NCBI GenBank assembly: GCA_025991245.1 | Contig: BQMJ01000052.1 | Span: 1 to 64,000, forward strand | Direction: 5' to 3' | Source: Galdieria partita | Taxonomy: Eukaryota > Rhodophyta > Bangiophyceae > Galdieriales > Galdieriaceae | Length of the DNA stretch: 64,000 bases | Part shown: one piece after another, positions 44,935 through 56,047 of the stretch | Numbering within the stretch: the first letter of the stretch is position 1 | How the letters are laid out: the number at the start of each line of letters is the position of its first letter | Position numbers and translations under genes: made by a program | Notes under the pieces: generated by a model | Told to the model about the DNA's origin: nothing | Database searches by the model: none | The model's input: the letters and a program-made list of their open reading frames with translations, nothing else

Positions 44935-47900
44935 TCAGGATAACTTACTTGGATGAAGAATTTCAGAGATCTCTCTTACTAGACAATACCTTACCACTGA
45001 CTCGGTTGTCTTTTCATCGCCCACAAGTTCTTTAATCAGTTTTCTGCTCGGACGCAACCCAGCTCTAACTAAACATACTTTCAAAGGCATGTCATGAATT
45101 GCTTCAACTTGGCTATATTCAATAATAGGAACGTAATTGGGCTTATACTCGAATGCTAAAGGTGGTGATGTATGGAGAGCTTCTTTTAAGTTGTTACGAT
45201 ATTTTTGAAGTATTCTAAGTGAAAGTGATGTTAGTATCTTCCCAACACATATCAATGATAAGGTTATATACCTTTTAAGAAGAGCATTATCGGTATCCAC
45301 AAAAACTTCAATTTCATCTCTCGGCAACAGCCCTGCCTTCTTTCTAAGCTTTTGCACTCGATTGACAAGTTCACGAGCGATGCCTTCTTCATATAAACTT
45401 TCATCCTGCTTCATATCCATGAATATCAGAAGACCGCTTGTATCATTAGAAGCGACCATTTCATATTCTTCTTGTAATCCAGTGATATCTTTCTTGACTT
45501 GACGAGTTATTTTTACTTGCTCTAACAATATGCGATGTCCTTCGATATCGAACCTTCCACTTTGTTCCAATTCAAAGATATCCTCACTACTTAGTGCCTG
45601 TATTGCATTGCGAACCTTTGCAAAATCTTTTCCCAGCTTCGCTCCCAATGCTCTTCCATCGGCATCTGCACGAAGTAAAACGTATTCCTTTTCTTCTGTG
45701 GTATAAACCAACTGTTTTACATTGAGCTCCAAAACAATATAACTTTCAAGTTGTCGAATAGCTTCCAGAACTTGAGCATCCCGATGAATAACTACTAATT
45801 TCCTTAAAGGCTGCTTTAGAGGAACATTTCGTCTATCTCGTGCTATGCGTCCCAAAAGTATAACCTGTTGCATATAAGAGACAGCTTGTTCAAACTTTTG
45901 ATCAATCGACTGCAATCTTGGCTCTGGAATCATCAAATAGTGGACAGAATCAGCAACAGAATCTAAAGGTGCTACTTTCTTTAGATTTTGAAAGATCATT
46001 TCCGATGTAAAGGGCGCAAAGGGAGCCATGAGACGACAAAATGCAATGAGAACGTCGCCCAACACTGTAAGAGAAGTCTTCCATTCTTCCTTTCCAATAG
46101 AGCCTTTCAAACGAGGCCTATTCAGTCTCACATACCAATTAGTAAGAGAGTCTATGAATCCCAACAAACGAGGAACTACATTGTATAAGCGATAAGCTTC
46201 CATTTCTTTGCGCACATGCAACACAAGTGATGCAAGAGAAGACTCAATCCAACTAAAACACATATCAGAAGAATCGCAACGATATCCGGCTAAAAAAGTT
46301 CTTACTGGTCCATTTCATTTATCTTAGATTTGGAAAGCAATTCCACGTCAATAGCACCAAACATTCCATCCACTTCCAGCTCGAACTGTTTCACATTTTG
46401 AACAAAGAAACGATATGCATTGTACCAAGGCAAAATAACATCTCGTACCACTTCCCTTACTCCCGATTCTTTGAAACGGAGGGCTTCTGCTCGTACCACA
46501 GGAGAATTAATCAGGTAGAGTCGAAGAGCATCTGCTCCATGTGACTTGGAGTATTCCATTAGCCAAATAACTTTCAATCTTAGGTCACTTACTTCTGTTA
46601 CTTGGATAGGATCCGGATAATTCTTCAATCTCTTGGACATCTTCTTTCCATCTTCCGCTAATACCAAACCATTCACAATACAGTGCTGGAAGGCTGGCTT
46701 ATCAAATAGAGCAGTACTTAAAACCATCAAAGTGTAAAACCAACCCCTCGTCTGATCTAACCCTTCAGCCACAAAATCTGCAGGAAAAGTACTGCGAAAT
46801 ACTGCTTCGGAGTCTGGTTCAAAAGGATAATGAATTGATGCATATGGCATTGAACCTGACTCGAACCAACAATCAAATACTTCGTCTACTCTTCGAAGAA
46901 TTTTGCCGGATTTTGACTTGATAGTTATGTGGTCAATAGAGTCTCTATGCAAGTCAGTAAGTTTCTCTTGAAGCCCCGCCAGTTGTCGAAGTTCTTCTTC
47001 GGAGCCAATGACGACTACTTCTTGCTTATCCTACAAAAGTTCAATTCTTGTCTACTTCAATCAATTGGGACACTTACGTCACTCATCCAAATCGGAATTG
47101 GAGTTCCCCAATAACGATTCCTCGAAACATTCCAATCGCGAGCATTCTCCAACCAATTTCCAAACCGGTTAAACTGAACTGCTTCTGGGACCCAATATGA
47201 CTTTTTGTTGTTTTCCGTTAATCTATTTCGAAAAGATTCCACTTTAACGAACCAAGATGGCACGGCTCGATAGATTAACGGAGTATCGGATCTCCAACAA
47301 AAAGGATACGAGTGAACTATTCTCTCATTCGCAACCAAGCGATTCAAAGATTTAATATGTTGGATGATAGATTTATCAGCTTCCTTGACATGCAACCCAG
47401 CAAAGTCAGTCACAGGTTCCACAAAGCGTCCATTGTCATCGACTGGACAGGGTACTTCATCATCATATGAGACAATACCAGCACTCGTACAAACACTTAT
47501 CCCCTCAATATAAATAAAATAGAATAACAAAAAGTTAAAACTTACCGAAAATCATCTTCACCAAAAGCTGGAGCCTGGTGTACAATTCCTGTTCCTGTAT
47601 CACTAGTTACATACTCGTCAACCAAAATTAGAAACGCCTTGTCTTTGAAGCGTTCATAAAAGTACTCAAATAACGGTTGATATCGAAGACCTTTGAGTTC
47701 TGTTCCTTTACAATGAGAGACAATACGAAAAACTTCCGATGAAGCTTTCTTGGAGTCGCGTTTCAGTGCTTTGAAACATTCTTCCTTTCTAGCTTCAGCA
47801 AATATATATCTTTTTCCATGTACAGTGTCCTCCACAGTTACATACTCCAAATCTGGGTGAACGCACAAAGACAGGTTCGAAGGAAGAGTCCATGGAGTGG

Positions 47901-48683
47901 TAGTCCATGCAAGTAAATAAGTATTGGGATCAGTCAATAAAGGAAAAGAAACTATTACAGAGGGGTCACTAATCTCTTTGTAGTTCAAATTGGCTTCAAA
48001 ATTGCTCATTGGAGTATTCAAGGCTGTAGAATAAGGCATTACACGAAAGCCTCGATAGACCAATCCTTTCAAATACAATTGCTTAAAAACCCACCAAACA
48101 CTTTCCATATATGTCATATCCAAAGTCTTGTAGTCATTCTTAAAGTCAATCCATCTACCCAGGCGCTTCACTATAGTTTCCCATTCTGAAGCGTATCTTA
48201 AAACAATAGATCTTATACCGAAAGTTAGAACAAAAAAACTACGTATCTTCATACTCACCGACACTCTGCATTATATTTGTCGATTCCCAATTTCAACACA
48301 TCCTCTCGGCACTTCACTCCAAGCTTCCGATCAATCTCATGCTCTACCGGCAAGCCGTGACAGTCCCAGCCAAATCGTCGAGGGACATCATGCCCAGTCT
48401 ACAACAGTTCATTTTATGAATAAAACTTCTATATCAAGTTTCGTACCTGATACGCATAACGGGTAACTACGTCTTTAATAGTTCCTGCCAAGATATTGCC
48501 ATAATGCGGTAGTCCAGTTGCAAAAGGAGGTCCATCGTAAAAACTAAACGTCTGACGACCCTTACTCAGAGATAAGGAAGTAAAAAAGGCATTCTTCTCT
48601 TCCCAATATTGAAGTACTTTCCTCTCTTCTTCAGGAAAAGAAACTCTTTCGGGAACTTCATCAAGAACATCTCGCTTTGACAT
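44935..48683 (-). CDS. IARS1: Isoleucyl-tRNA synthetase, cytosolic type
   Basis: Seven exons (48683-48447, 48398-48259, 48211-47546, 47495-47078, 47030-46316, 46262-45272, 45214-44935) give 1148 residues, within the eukaryotic cytosolic range. Introns are 47-57 bases, all GT-AG. The last intron (57 bases) has no in-frame stop. The enzyme charges tRNA-Ile. Class I motifs seen: HYGN (HIGH equivalent, residues 60-63) in [13 protein letters not shown], the KMSKR loop at about 617-621, the editing-domain words [14 protein letters not shown] and [18 protein letters not shown], and [12 protein letters not shown]. The frame stays open upstream to an ATG at 48779, adding 32 mostly basic residues ([20 protein letters not shown]) that could target an organelle. 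I give the internal ATG (MSKRDVL) as the main start. Confidence 0.95.
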
Positions 48684-48834
48684 GTTGCTTAGAAATTTCG
48701 AAGCTTTGCCTGTCTGACTTCTCAAGAACTGACCAGTTCTCCAATATCGCCCAATAATTATAGTCTCCGTCGTCCTCAAAGACTCAGAAATGCTCGATGT
48801 GTGAGAGACAATGCGGCTTTGATTTTTTTTCGAT
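48684..48834. promoter_or_regulatory. Bidirectional promoter of IleRS and CCDC25
   Basis: Only 151 bases separate the IleRS ATG (minus) from the CCDC25 ATG (plus), or 55 if the longer IleRS start is used. Both genes must share this control region. No clear TATA box is seen. Confidence 0.5.
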
Positions 48835-49577
48835 ATGGTTTACTTCTTTACCACACATGATCCTCAATATACTATATACATGGGTAGGGATAAATTTGAG
48901 AACGAACAGTTACTTCAGTATGGCTGGGACGAAGATGTTTGGTTCCACGTGGATAAGGCAAGTAACTAGCCTTTATGAGAGTAGCAAAGGCCTCAGTTAT
49001 TTGTGAATTTTAGCATTCTTCTGCACACGTATACTTGAGACTACCTTCAGGCAAAACTATAGATGAAATTCCTTCAAATATAATAGAAGATTGTGCACAA
49101 CTCGTGAAGTACAACTCCATCGAAGGCAATAAACTTCATGGAGTTGTCGTTGTATATACTCCCTGGAGCAATCTGAAGAAAACGGTAGACATGGATGTTG
49201 GACAAGTTGGTTTCAAAAACAGAAAAATCGTAAAGAGCATAACTGTTGAAAAGAGGAAGAATGACGTTATCAACCGATTGGAAAGGTCTAAGAAAGAATT
49301 GTTTCCAAACTTGGCGAAGGAAAAGGAAGATCACGAAAGAGAGTTGATATTGAAACGAAAACAAGTGCGGATATCAGTAAAAAATTTCGTTTCAATTGCT
49401 AATATTCGTATGTAGGCTTTTAAAGAACAGCTAAAAGCAGAGAAACTACAAAGACAAGAACAGGAGTTGAGAAAGCAGGAACTTAGCTACTCACGTATCA
49501 TGGTCGAAGACAACATGACGAGCAACAAGGATTTGGAAAGCTCAACTTTTGAAGAATATGAAGAAAGTTTCTTATAA
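48835..49577 (+). CDS. CCDC25: CCDC25-like protein (NFACT-R domain)
   Basis: Exons 48835-48957, 49014-49364 and 49416-49577 give 211 residues; the human protein has 208. Similarity runs end to end: [53 protein letters not shown], then a charged coiled coil ([15 protein letters not shown]) and ENMTSNKD near the end. The NFACT-R domain is shared with ribosome-quality-control factors. In animals CCDC25 is also described as a DNA sensor; a role in an alga is open. The first intron must use a GC donor (AAG|GCAAGT, 48958-49013), because the nearest GT would shift the frame. Confidence 0.93.
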
Positions 49578-49864
49578 ACCTGATATCAGCTATCTTTCTT
49601 TCTGATGCTCCAAAAATTTCAGTTTATGGGCACTTTGTTTTTAAAAAGTAAAATGTCAGCCTTGCTAAGATTTCACTCTGAATAGTTCTTGTTGTACGCG
49701 TTTGAGATAATGGCCTATTAATAGAGTTTATATTATGGTGTCGTCAATTTGGTTCTAATATGCTGTAATACTGACGCAGTTTTCTCAGTTTTATTAACAA
49801 TATTCTTTGAAGCAACTTGTATTTGCTTTGTTTTTCAGGAGAGACTGGATTGAAAGATGGCGCC

Positions 49865-50005
49865 ATGAGCACAGCATTTTTCTTTGTCCCAATTGGAACA
49901 GGAATTGCTGGACTTTGTGCTTGGCTGCTTTGGGGTACAGCTTGCAGTGAACATTCTGTGACTGCAAAGGAAGAGTTCATGCTTCATGGAAGAGCCAATG
50001 GATAG
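49865..50005 (+). CDS. Short hydrophobic upstream frame overlapping SEC7
   Basis: 46 codons from an ATG 121 bases before the SEC7 start, ending 20 bases inside it in another frame. The peptide starts MSTAFFFVPIGTGIAGLCAW and would span a membrane once. It follows a likely acceptor site (TTTTTCAG at about 49831-49838), so the SEC7 leader may be spliced. It is either an upstream open frame that limits SEC7 translation or a small membrane protein on the same transcript. No homologue recognised. Confidence 0.35.
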   Translation: MSTAFFFVPIGTGIAGLCAWLLWGTACSEHSVTAKEEFMLHGRANG

Positions 50006-53000
50006 AGGGGAGGTGGTACATGTGATGGGAAAAAGTGACGAGAACGTAGAAACTACGTCGAGTCACGAACGAGAGATGGTGGAGCAAGAAAACGATTCGA
50101 CACCTTCTGGAAGGTCAGAACCTGAAGAAAGGACGGCGGGTCAAGATCACTCGTCTGAGGTAAAGCAAAGTGAGGACAATTTGCACAACAATTTGCAGGT
50201 GATGGAGAGTGAAGACAAGGAGAATTATACTCAACTACCAACCGAACGGAAAGTAGATGAACGGGGTGCTTCAGAGAATGTCGCAGAGGACTCAGAAGAG
50301 GATGTTTTAACTTCCGAAGAGGCAGAAGAAGGCTATTCATCCATGCAACAAGAGGATCCCAGCCTGTCATCAAATGCAGAAGCAGAGACGCATCAAACCA
50401 ACGAACATATTTCGTATGGTCAAACTTCGAAGATACAGCCACTCTCAAAGTTGATAGAACAAGCGTTATTGAAGATCACGAAGCTAGCTTCTAGTAGAAA
50501 GTATAGAAAATTGAGGAATGTTTGCAAGGAAGCTGTTGCAATTTTAAATACCGATGCTAGTGACATCGGTAATGAGAAAGTTTTTGAGGCTTTACTATTA
50601 GGCTGTGAATCAGGAAAGATCCAAGTTGTAGTTGTATCTCTGGATACGTTGCAGAAGCTAATTGCGTACGGCTGGATTCAAGCCAAAGCCTTTCGTGCTA
50701 AGAACGATTCTCGAGTTGTGGATGAAGTTGTGAAGTCGGTCTGTGATTGTTTTCAGATGAAAGACGACTCTATTTTTCTTCGAATGACTCAAATCTTGCT
50801 AAACGTAGTTTCTGGATTGTCACCTGAGGTCGGCATTCACGAAGGTATTTTGGTACTAAACGTACGCACTCTTTATAATATTCATCTAAGTGCTCGCTCG
50901 TCGAGTGTTCGGACCATTTCACGAGCTGCGTTGACTCAAGTCCTGGACACGGTTTTTTCCCGTATGGAGAAAACGGTTGCAGAAGGGACTGATATTGCTT
51001 CGTCTTTGGAAAAAGGAACCGATTATGCTTTAGAAAGTCGACTTTCACTTAAAGTCCCGGCTGTTGAATCGGAGTACATTAAGGAAGATACTTCGCTTGA
51101 CACAGAGCAGCTGCAGAAAGATGATAAAGCATCTTACATTAGAAGCGTTGAGGAACCAGAATACGACAATCAGAAAGGCGAAACCTCCAGCATAACTACA
51201 GTTGAAATCAATGGAGAATCGTCACAAACTCGGGATAATGAAGCGCAGAGGGAAAACGCCAAGTCCGAGACGGAAAATGTAGTAACAGAAAGTGTGACGG
51301 AGTCCTCAAATGAAATGTTCCATTATGAGATACTAGAAAGAGATGCATATCTCTTATTTCGTGCACTTTGCAAACTCTCTTCCCGAGAGCACAGTGACTT
51401 ATCTTCATCTACGTCGTTAAGTACGCGTTCCAAAATTCTCTCGTTAGAGTTGATTAAGGAAATTATCGAAACAAGTGGTCCGGCCTTCCGTTCAAGCCCG
51501 CATTTTGTCTACGCTGTTCGTAACTTTCTTATTCCTTCATTGCTCACGAATTGTGTTGCTCCAACGATGGCAATCATGGAACTGGCATTATCAATTGTAG
51601 AATTATTGCTTTACAAACTTCGTTCTTCTTTGAAGTGGGAAATATCTGCAATTTTTCATACAGTGATTTTTCGATATTTGGAGTCTCCTACATCCACCCA
51701 TGCTCAAACCAAACGAGCATTGCTTTTAGTCAATAAGTTAGTGAATGAACCGCAGTTGCTTGCAGACTTGTTTTTAAACTATGACTGTGATATCAATTCG
51801 AACAATATATATGAAAGAATTGTGAGTAATCTCAGTAGAATTATACAAAGGAATGCTTCATTAAGTGCAAATTCAGTCTTTGAGGGTGGAGTTGGTTTAA
51901 GTCAACCTTCAGAAGGACAACATGCTGCACAGGAAGTCGAATTGAGGCAGCTGGCTCTCACAGGGATTTCGTATTTACTAAGCTCATTAAAAGAATGGAG
52001 CAAGCCTCTTATGTCGTCACATAAAGTTCAGCAAAGTTCTAATACGACAAAAGCAAATTCTTCGATTTCCACTACAACTGGAAGCAATCAAGGGACACAA
52101 TCAAGTCATTCAGACAGTGTTTTGAATGAAACAGAAGATAGTTCAAGGGAGGAGCATTTGGACACGTCTGTGGTGGAAAAGAGATTGCAAATCAAGCGAG
52201 AAGTAGATGAGGCTATAAGATTTTTTAATTTTGATGCTGATCAAGGCATCGATTATCTCTGTAAAGTTGGGTATCTAAGGAAAGATCCTAAGGAAATTGC
52301 AAAATTCTTGCTGAAAACTGAAGGCTTAGATGCCACAATGGTTGGACAATATTTGGGAGATGGCAACGAGTTTCATAATCAAGTCATGCATGAATTTGTT
52401 GATTTGCATGACTTTGTAGGTCTAAAATTTGATGAAGCTATTCGTTTATTTCTCTCTAATTTTCGCTTGCCTGGAGAAGCGCAGAAGATAGATCGAATAA
52501 TGGAAAAGTTTGCCAGCCGCTATTGTGCTTGCAATCCAGAGTTATTTGCCAACGCAGACACAGCTTATGTTTTAGCTTACGCTGTTATTATGTTGAATAC
52601 GGATGCGCATCACCCACAAGTGAAGCACAAAATGAGTAAAGAAGAGTTTATCAAAAACAACAGAGGTATTAATGATGGAGAGGATCTGCCTGAAGAATTT
52701 CTTGAAGAACTTTATGATAGAATTGTGAACGAAGAGATTCGTTTGGGAGATTTTGTGAAAGATTCATCTTCATCAAGACATAATACATCTAGCAAACTGC
52801 ATGACTCGTTTCGTGAGTCGGAAAGGCTTATGAAGTATACAAAGCAACTTTTCTCATCTCGAGACAAGATAAAATACGAGACTTCGAAAAGTGATATTGA
52901 TTATACATATTATTCTGCTACGAATCCCTTTCATGGGAAGCTAATGTTTGAAGTTTCATGGTGCGCCATTCTTGCAGCAATTTCAGTTTTGTTGGAACGT

Positions 53001-55958
53001 GCCGGTTCGCATGATACAGACGTCGTAAGTTTATGTACACAGTGTTTTCGAGATGCACTTGTGATTGCTTCGATTTATGGTATGGATACTGAAAGAAATG
53101 CTTTGGCCTCATCGTTGGCAAAATTTACTCATTTGAGTGGCATCTCTGATATGAAAATCAAGAATATCGAATGTATACGAGCTATACTACAAGTTGCTAT
53201 CTCAGATGGAGACTTCCTGGGAGATACTTGGCTGCATATTCTTAAGGCAATAAGTCAACTAGAGGAGATTCGAGCTATTGCAGCAGGAGATCCAGATAGA
53301 TACCATGTGTCCGATGCCAAATCGAATCGAATAGAAGAACAAATATCAGCAGCCATTCAAATGCTTGAAAAGGGAGGAAGTGCTGTCGGAATTTCGAGTG
53401 AGTCCATATTGTTTCAGTTTCCTGACAAGGACATGAAGGAGAGGGAAACCCATGACAACTCAAGGAAATCACTAAAGCAAGGCCGTTCAAGTTTGAACTT
53501 TCATAACAACGGTCCTAATGGTAGCCTTTCGAAGAGTTTGGATCCTAGCTTATCGCTAGTTGCATCAACTATCAAAGATGATGAAATACAAAGAGTTTTT
53601 AGCAATTCGATAGAGCTATCTTCAACAGGTATTGCTGATTTTTGCAAAGCTTTAAGCAGCATTGCTTGGGAAGAAATTACTGAGGCTAAAATTCCAAGTT
53701 TCTATATGTTGCTCAAGGCTGTTGAAGTCGCACACTATAATATGCAGGCCAGAATTCGAGTAGAATGGAAACAAGTTTGGGACCATTTGGAGCCTCTTTT
53801 CTCGAAAGCAGGTTGTCACAGCAAACAAGCCATAGCAATGTTTGCCATAGATGCCTTGCGCCAGCTTTCTCTTGAATTTTTGGAAAGGGAGGAACTCTCA
53901 CAATATGCTTTTCAAAGAAGCTTTCTCAAACCTTTTCAACTAATTTTTGCAAAGACTTCATCTGCCAGTTTAAAGGAATTAATTTTGAATTGTTTGGCAC
54001 AGATAGTCTCTCAGAGGAACAACAGATTGCGCTCAGGTTGGAAGCCTATATTTCAGATTTTGTCCCAAGCTGCAGAGGATAAAACTACGAAATGGAATTT
54101 GAGCTCGTCGGATTCCAGATCGGATGGCACAGAGACAACTTATTCAGTCATGTCAGAGAGCTATCAATTGTTGGATCAGATTCTTCGAGAACATTTGAAG
54201 GATTCCACCGATGAAATGTTCATAGAAGCTGTCCATTGTTTAGCTGCATACGCAAAGTCACCTTTGTCGGTGTCTATCTCTCTTTCTGCCATTAATCATT
54301 TATCTATTCGAGTCTCGTCTCTGTTGGCAGAGAAATTTGATGAAAGTACTGTTTTCGAAGATGATTCTGATCTTCATGTAAAGTTATGGTTTCCTTTGCT
54401 AATGGCTTTGTCATCTTGCACAGGCGATTCAAGAGAATCTGTTCGTTCAAGTGCAACGGATGCTCTGTTTGAAGTTTTAAGACAGTTTGGTAACAAGTTT
54501 TCTCCTGGATTCTGGAAACTTGTTTTTCGTGGTATCTTAGTTCCTATATTTGATGATATTCGGCATCTTCCGGGGGGAAATGATGAACAAGGACTAAGTC
54601 ACATAGAAGTCGACCATAATAAGCAGTGGGCTATTTCTACGGGAACTATGGCTCTGAATAATTTGATAGACCTTTTTGTGAGACATATCGAATCAAGCAA
54701 GCATCTTTTGTGGGAACTGTTGAAGTTATTAGAAAGTTGGATAAATCAAGAATCTGAAAACTTAGCCAGAGAAGGAGTTAGTGCATTGTCTCGTCTAGCT
54801 CGCAAGGGAGGAGAGAGTTTTAGTGAAGAAGAGTGGATTACCTTTACTTCTTTTCTGCAGACTTTGGTTCAAACCACGTTGCCACACGAACTATTTGATA
54901 ATTTGGAGTTGCTGAATGATATGGAGCAGTTGCATTCAGGAACTAAGGATTCCGAGCAAGTGGAGGCCAACGCATCCATTCCAGGTAACCTTGTTTCCGA
55001 ATTAGAAAGTACATCCAACATAGACGTTTCTGGTGGATCACGTTTTGATGATATGATTGAGTCATCCAACCGTTTGCAAGATGCGCCAACACAAAAGTCG
55101 GTGCAAGACACGGGAGATAATGAGAACGAGATAGTAGCTTATGTTGAAGATGATGAATGGCCTGGTCCTATGCGCTTCTATGAATATCATCCAGAAGAGA
55201 CAACTGAGAGAGACCATGCTCAAGAGTTATCGTCCCAACCGACAAAGTCATCCAAAGATCGAGACAGTTTATCCAAATCTGAAAAGCAGCAGTCTTCGTC
55301 TAGTATAATCAACTCTTTTCATCACACAGCCAACTTTAAGGTGGTACGATGTAAAAGTGTGGTACAATTGTTACTGAGTCAATTAACTGTGGAGACTGTT
55401 GAAGAACATTTTCATCGTATCCCAGATGTTGCTATTGAGAAAATGATTTCTAGCATGGAAACAAGTATATCATTTGCACGTAGCTTCAACAGCAATTATC
55501 AACTTCGGTTTGCACTCTGGAAGTCAGGATTTATGAATCAGATACCCAATTTACTTAAACAAGAGATGAACGGTACTATGAATCTACTACAAGTTTTAGG
55601 TTGGATCTTGAGTAACGATAATAGTCAAAACCATCGATCGCTAGACTTTATTGAAAAACTGGAATCAAATAGAATACATCTCTGTCAACAAATATTGAAA
55701 GACTACAGTTCCCGTCTGGAAAGGAGCTTAGAGTCGTCTTCCAAGAAAACAGAGGAGCAAAGAGAACTACAAGCTGCAAGTTCCGTTGTAGTAAGCGTGC
55801 TTAATCAGTTGATAGAAATGTCGGATTCCAAGTTCCAGAGAACTTTGCAAGAAAGTTATGATTGGTTGATGAATTTGGTACGTAGTGAATCACCACAAGT
55901 ACGAGATGCTGTTGCGAAGCTGTTACACGAGAAAGTCCGTTTAATGTTTCGTTCGTAA
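49986..55958 (+). CDS. SEC7: SEC7/BIG-type ARF guanine-nucleotide exchange factor
   Basis: One uninterrupted exon of 1990 codons. Layout: acidic, low-complexity N-terminus (1-150), DCB region (about 155-340), HUS domain with the HUS box YDCDINSNNIYERIV (about 598), serine/threonine-rich linker, then the SEC7 domain (about 735-925). The catalytic glutamate is Glu831 in FRLPGEAQKIDRIMEKF, followed by YAVIMLNTDAHHP. HDS helical repeats fill the C-terminal half (for example WDHLEPLFSKAGCHSKQAI). This order defines the large BIG/Sec7p group that loads GTP on ARF at the trans-Golgi. Brefeldin-A sensitivity was not judged. The lack of any intron in 6 kb is unlike the intron-bearing neighbours. The start (MEEPMDRGEV) is the first ATG in frame and overlaps a short upstream frame. 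Confidence 0.95.
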   Translation: MEEPMDRGEVVHVMGKSDENVETTSSHEREMVEQENDSTPSGRSEPEERTAGQDHSSEVKQSEDNLHNNLQVMESEDKENYTQLPTERKVDERGASENVAEDSEEDVLTSEEAEEGYSSMQQEDPSLSSNAEAETHQTNEHISYGQTSKIQPLSKLIEQALLKITKLASSRKYRKLRNVCKEAVAILNTDASDIGNEKVFEALLLGCESGKIQVVVVSLDTLQKLIAYGWIQAKAFRAKNDSRVVDEVVKSVCDCFQMKDDSIFLRMTQILLNVVSGLSPEVGIHEGILVLNVRTLYNIHLSARSSSVRTISRAALTQVLDTVFSRMEKTVAEGTDIASSLEKGTDYALESRLSLKVPAVESEYIKEDTSLDTEQLQKDDKASYIRSVEEPEYDNQKGETSSITTVEINGESSQTRDNEAQRENAKSETENVVTESVTESSNEMFHYEILERDAYLLFRALCKLSSREHSDLSSSTSLSTRSKILSLELIKEIIETSGPAFRSSPHFVYAVRNFLIPSLLTNCVAPTMAIMELALSIVELLLYKLRSSLKWEISAIFHTVIFRYLESPTSTHAQTKRALLLVNKLVNEPQLLADLFLNYDCDINSNNIYERIVSNLSRIIQRNASLSANSVFEGGVGLSQPSEGQHAAQEVELRQLALTGISYLLSSLKEWSKPLMSSHKVQQSSNTTKANSSISTTTGSNQGTQSSHSDSVLNETEDSSREEHLDTSVVEKRLQIKREVDEAIRFFNFDADQGIDYLCKVGYLRKDPKEIAKFLLKTEGLDATMVGQYLGDGNEFHNQVMHEFVDLHDFVGLKFDEAIRLFLSNFRLPGEAQKIDRIMEKFASRYCACNPELFANADTAYVLAYAVIMLNTDAHHPQVKHKMSKEEFIKNNRGINDGEDLPEEFLEELYDRIVNEEIRLGDFVKDSSSSRHNTSSKLHDSFRESERLMKYTKQLFSSRDKIKYETSKSDIDYTYYSATNPFHGKLMFEVSWCAILAAISVLLERAGSHDTDVVSLCTQCFRDALVIASIYGMDTERNALASSLAKFTHLSGISDMKIKNIECIRAILQVAISDGDFLGDTWLHILKAISQLEEIRAIAAGDPDRYHVSDAKSNRIEEQISAAIQMLEKGGSAVGISSESILFQFPDKDMKERETHDNSRKSLKQGRSSLNFHNNGPNGSLSKSLDPSLSLVASTIKDDEIQRVFSNSIELSSTGIADFCKALSSIAWEEITEAKIPSFYMLLKAVEVAHYNMQARIRVEWKQVWDHLEPLFSKAGCHSKQAIAMFAIDALRQLSLEFLEREELSQYAFQRSFLKPFQLIFAKTSSASLKELILNCLAQIVSQRNNRLRSGWKPIFQILSQAAEDKTTKWNLSSSDSRSDGTETTYSVMSESYQLLDQILREHLKDSTDEMFIEAVHCLAAYAKSPLSVSISLSAINHLSIRVSSLLAEKFDESTVFEDDSDLHVKLWFPLLMALSSCTGDSRESVRSSATDALFEVLRQFGNKFSPGFWKLVFRGILVPIFDDIRHLPGGNDEQGLSHIEVDHNKQWAISTGTMALNNLIDLFVRHIESSKHLLWELLKLLESWINQESENLAREGVSALSRLARKGGESFSEEEWITFTSFLQTLVQTTLPHELFDNLELLNDMEQLHSGTKDSEQVEANASIPGNLVSELESTSNIDVSGGSRFDDMIESSNRLQDAPTQKSVQDTGDNENEIVAYVEDDEWPGPMRFYEYHPEETTERDHAQELSSQPTKSSKDRDSLSKSEKQQSSSSIINSFHHTANFKVVRCKSVVQLLLSQLTVETVEEHFHRIPDVAIEKMISSMETSISFARSFNSNYQLRFALWKSGFMNQIPNLLKQEMNGTMNLLQVLGWILSNDNSQNHRSLDFIEKLESNRIHLCQQILKDYSSRLERSLESSSKKTEEQRELQAASSVVVSVLNQLIEMSDSKFQRTLQESYDWLMNLVRSESPQVRDAVAKLLHEKVRLMFRS

Positions 55959-56047
55959 TGTACAATCTGGAAACGGTTTTTTCCAATCATTTGTGTGTTT
56001 GTAGATAAAGGAACAAATCTCCAAAGACATACAAGTCCGCAGTAAAA

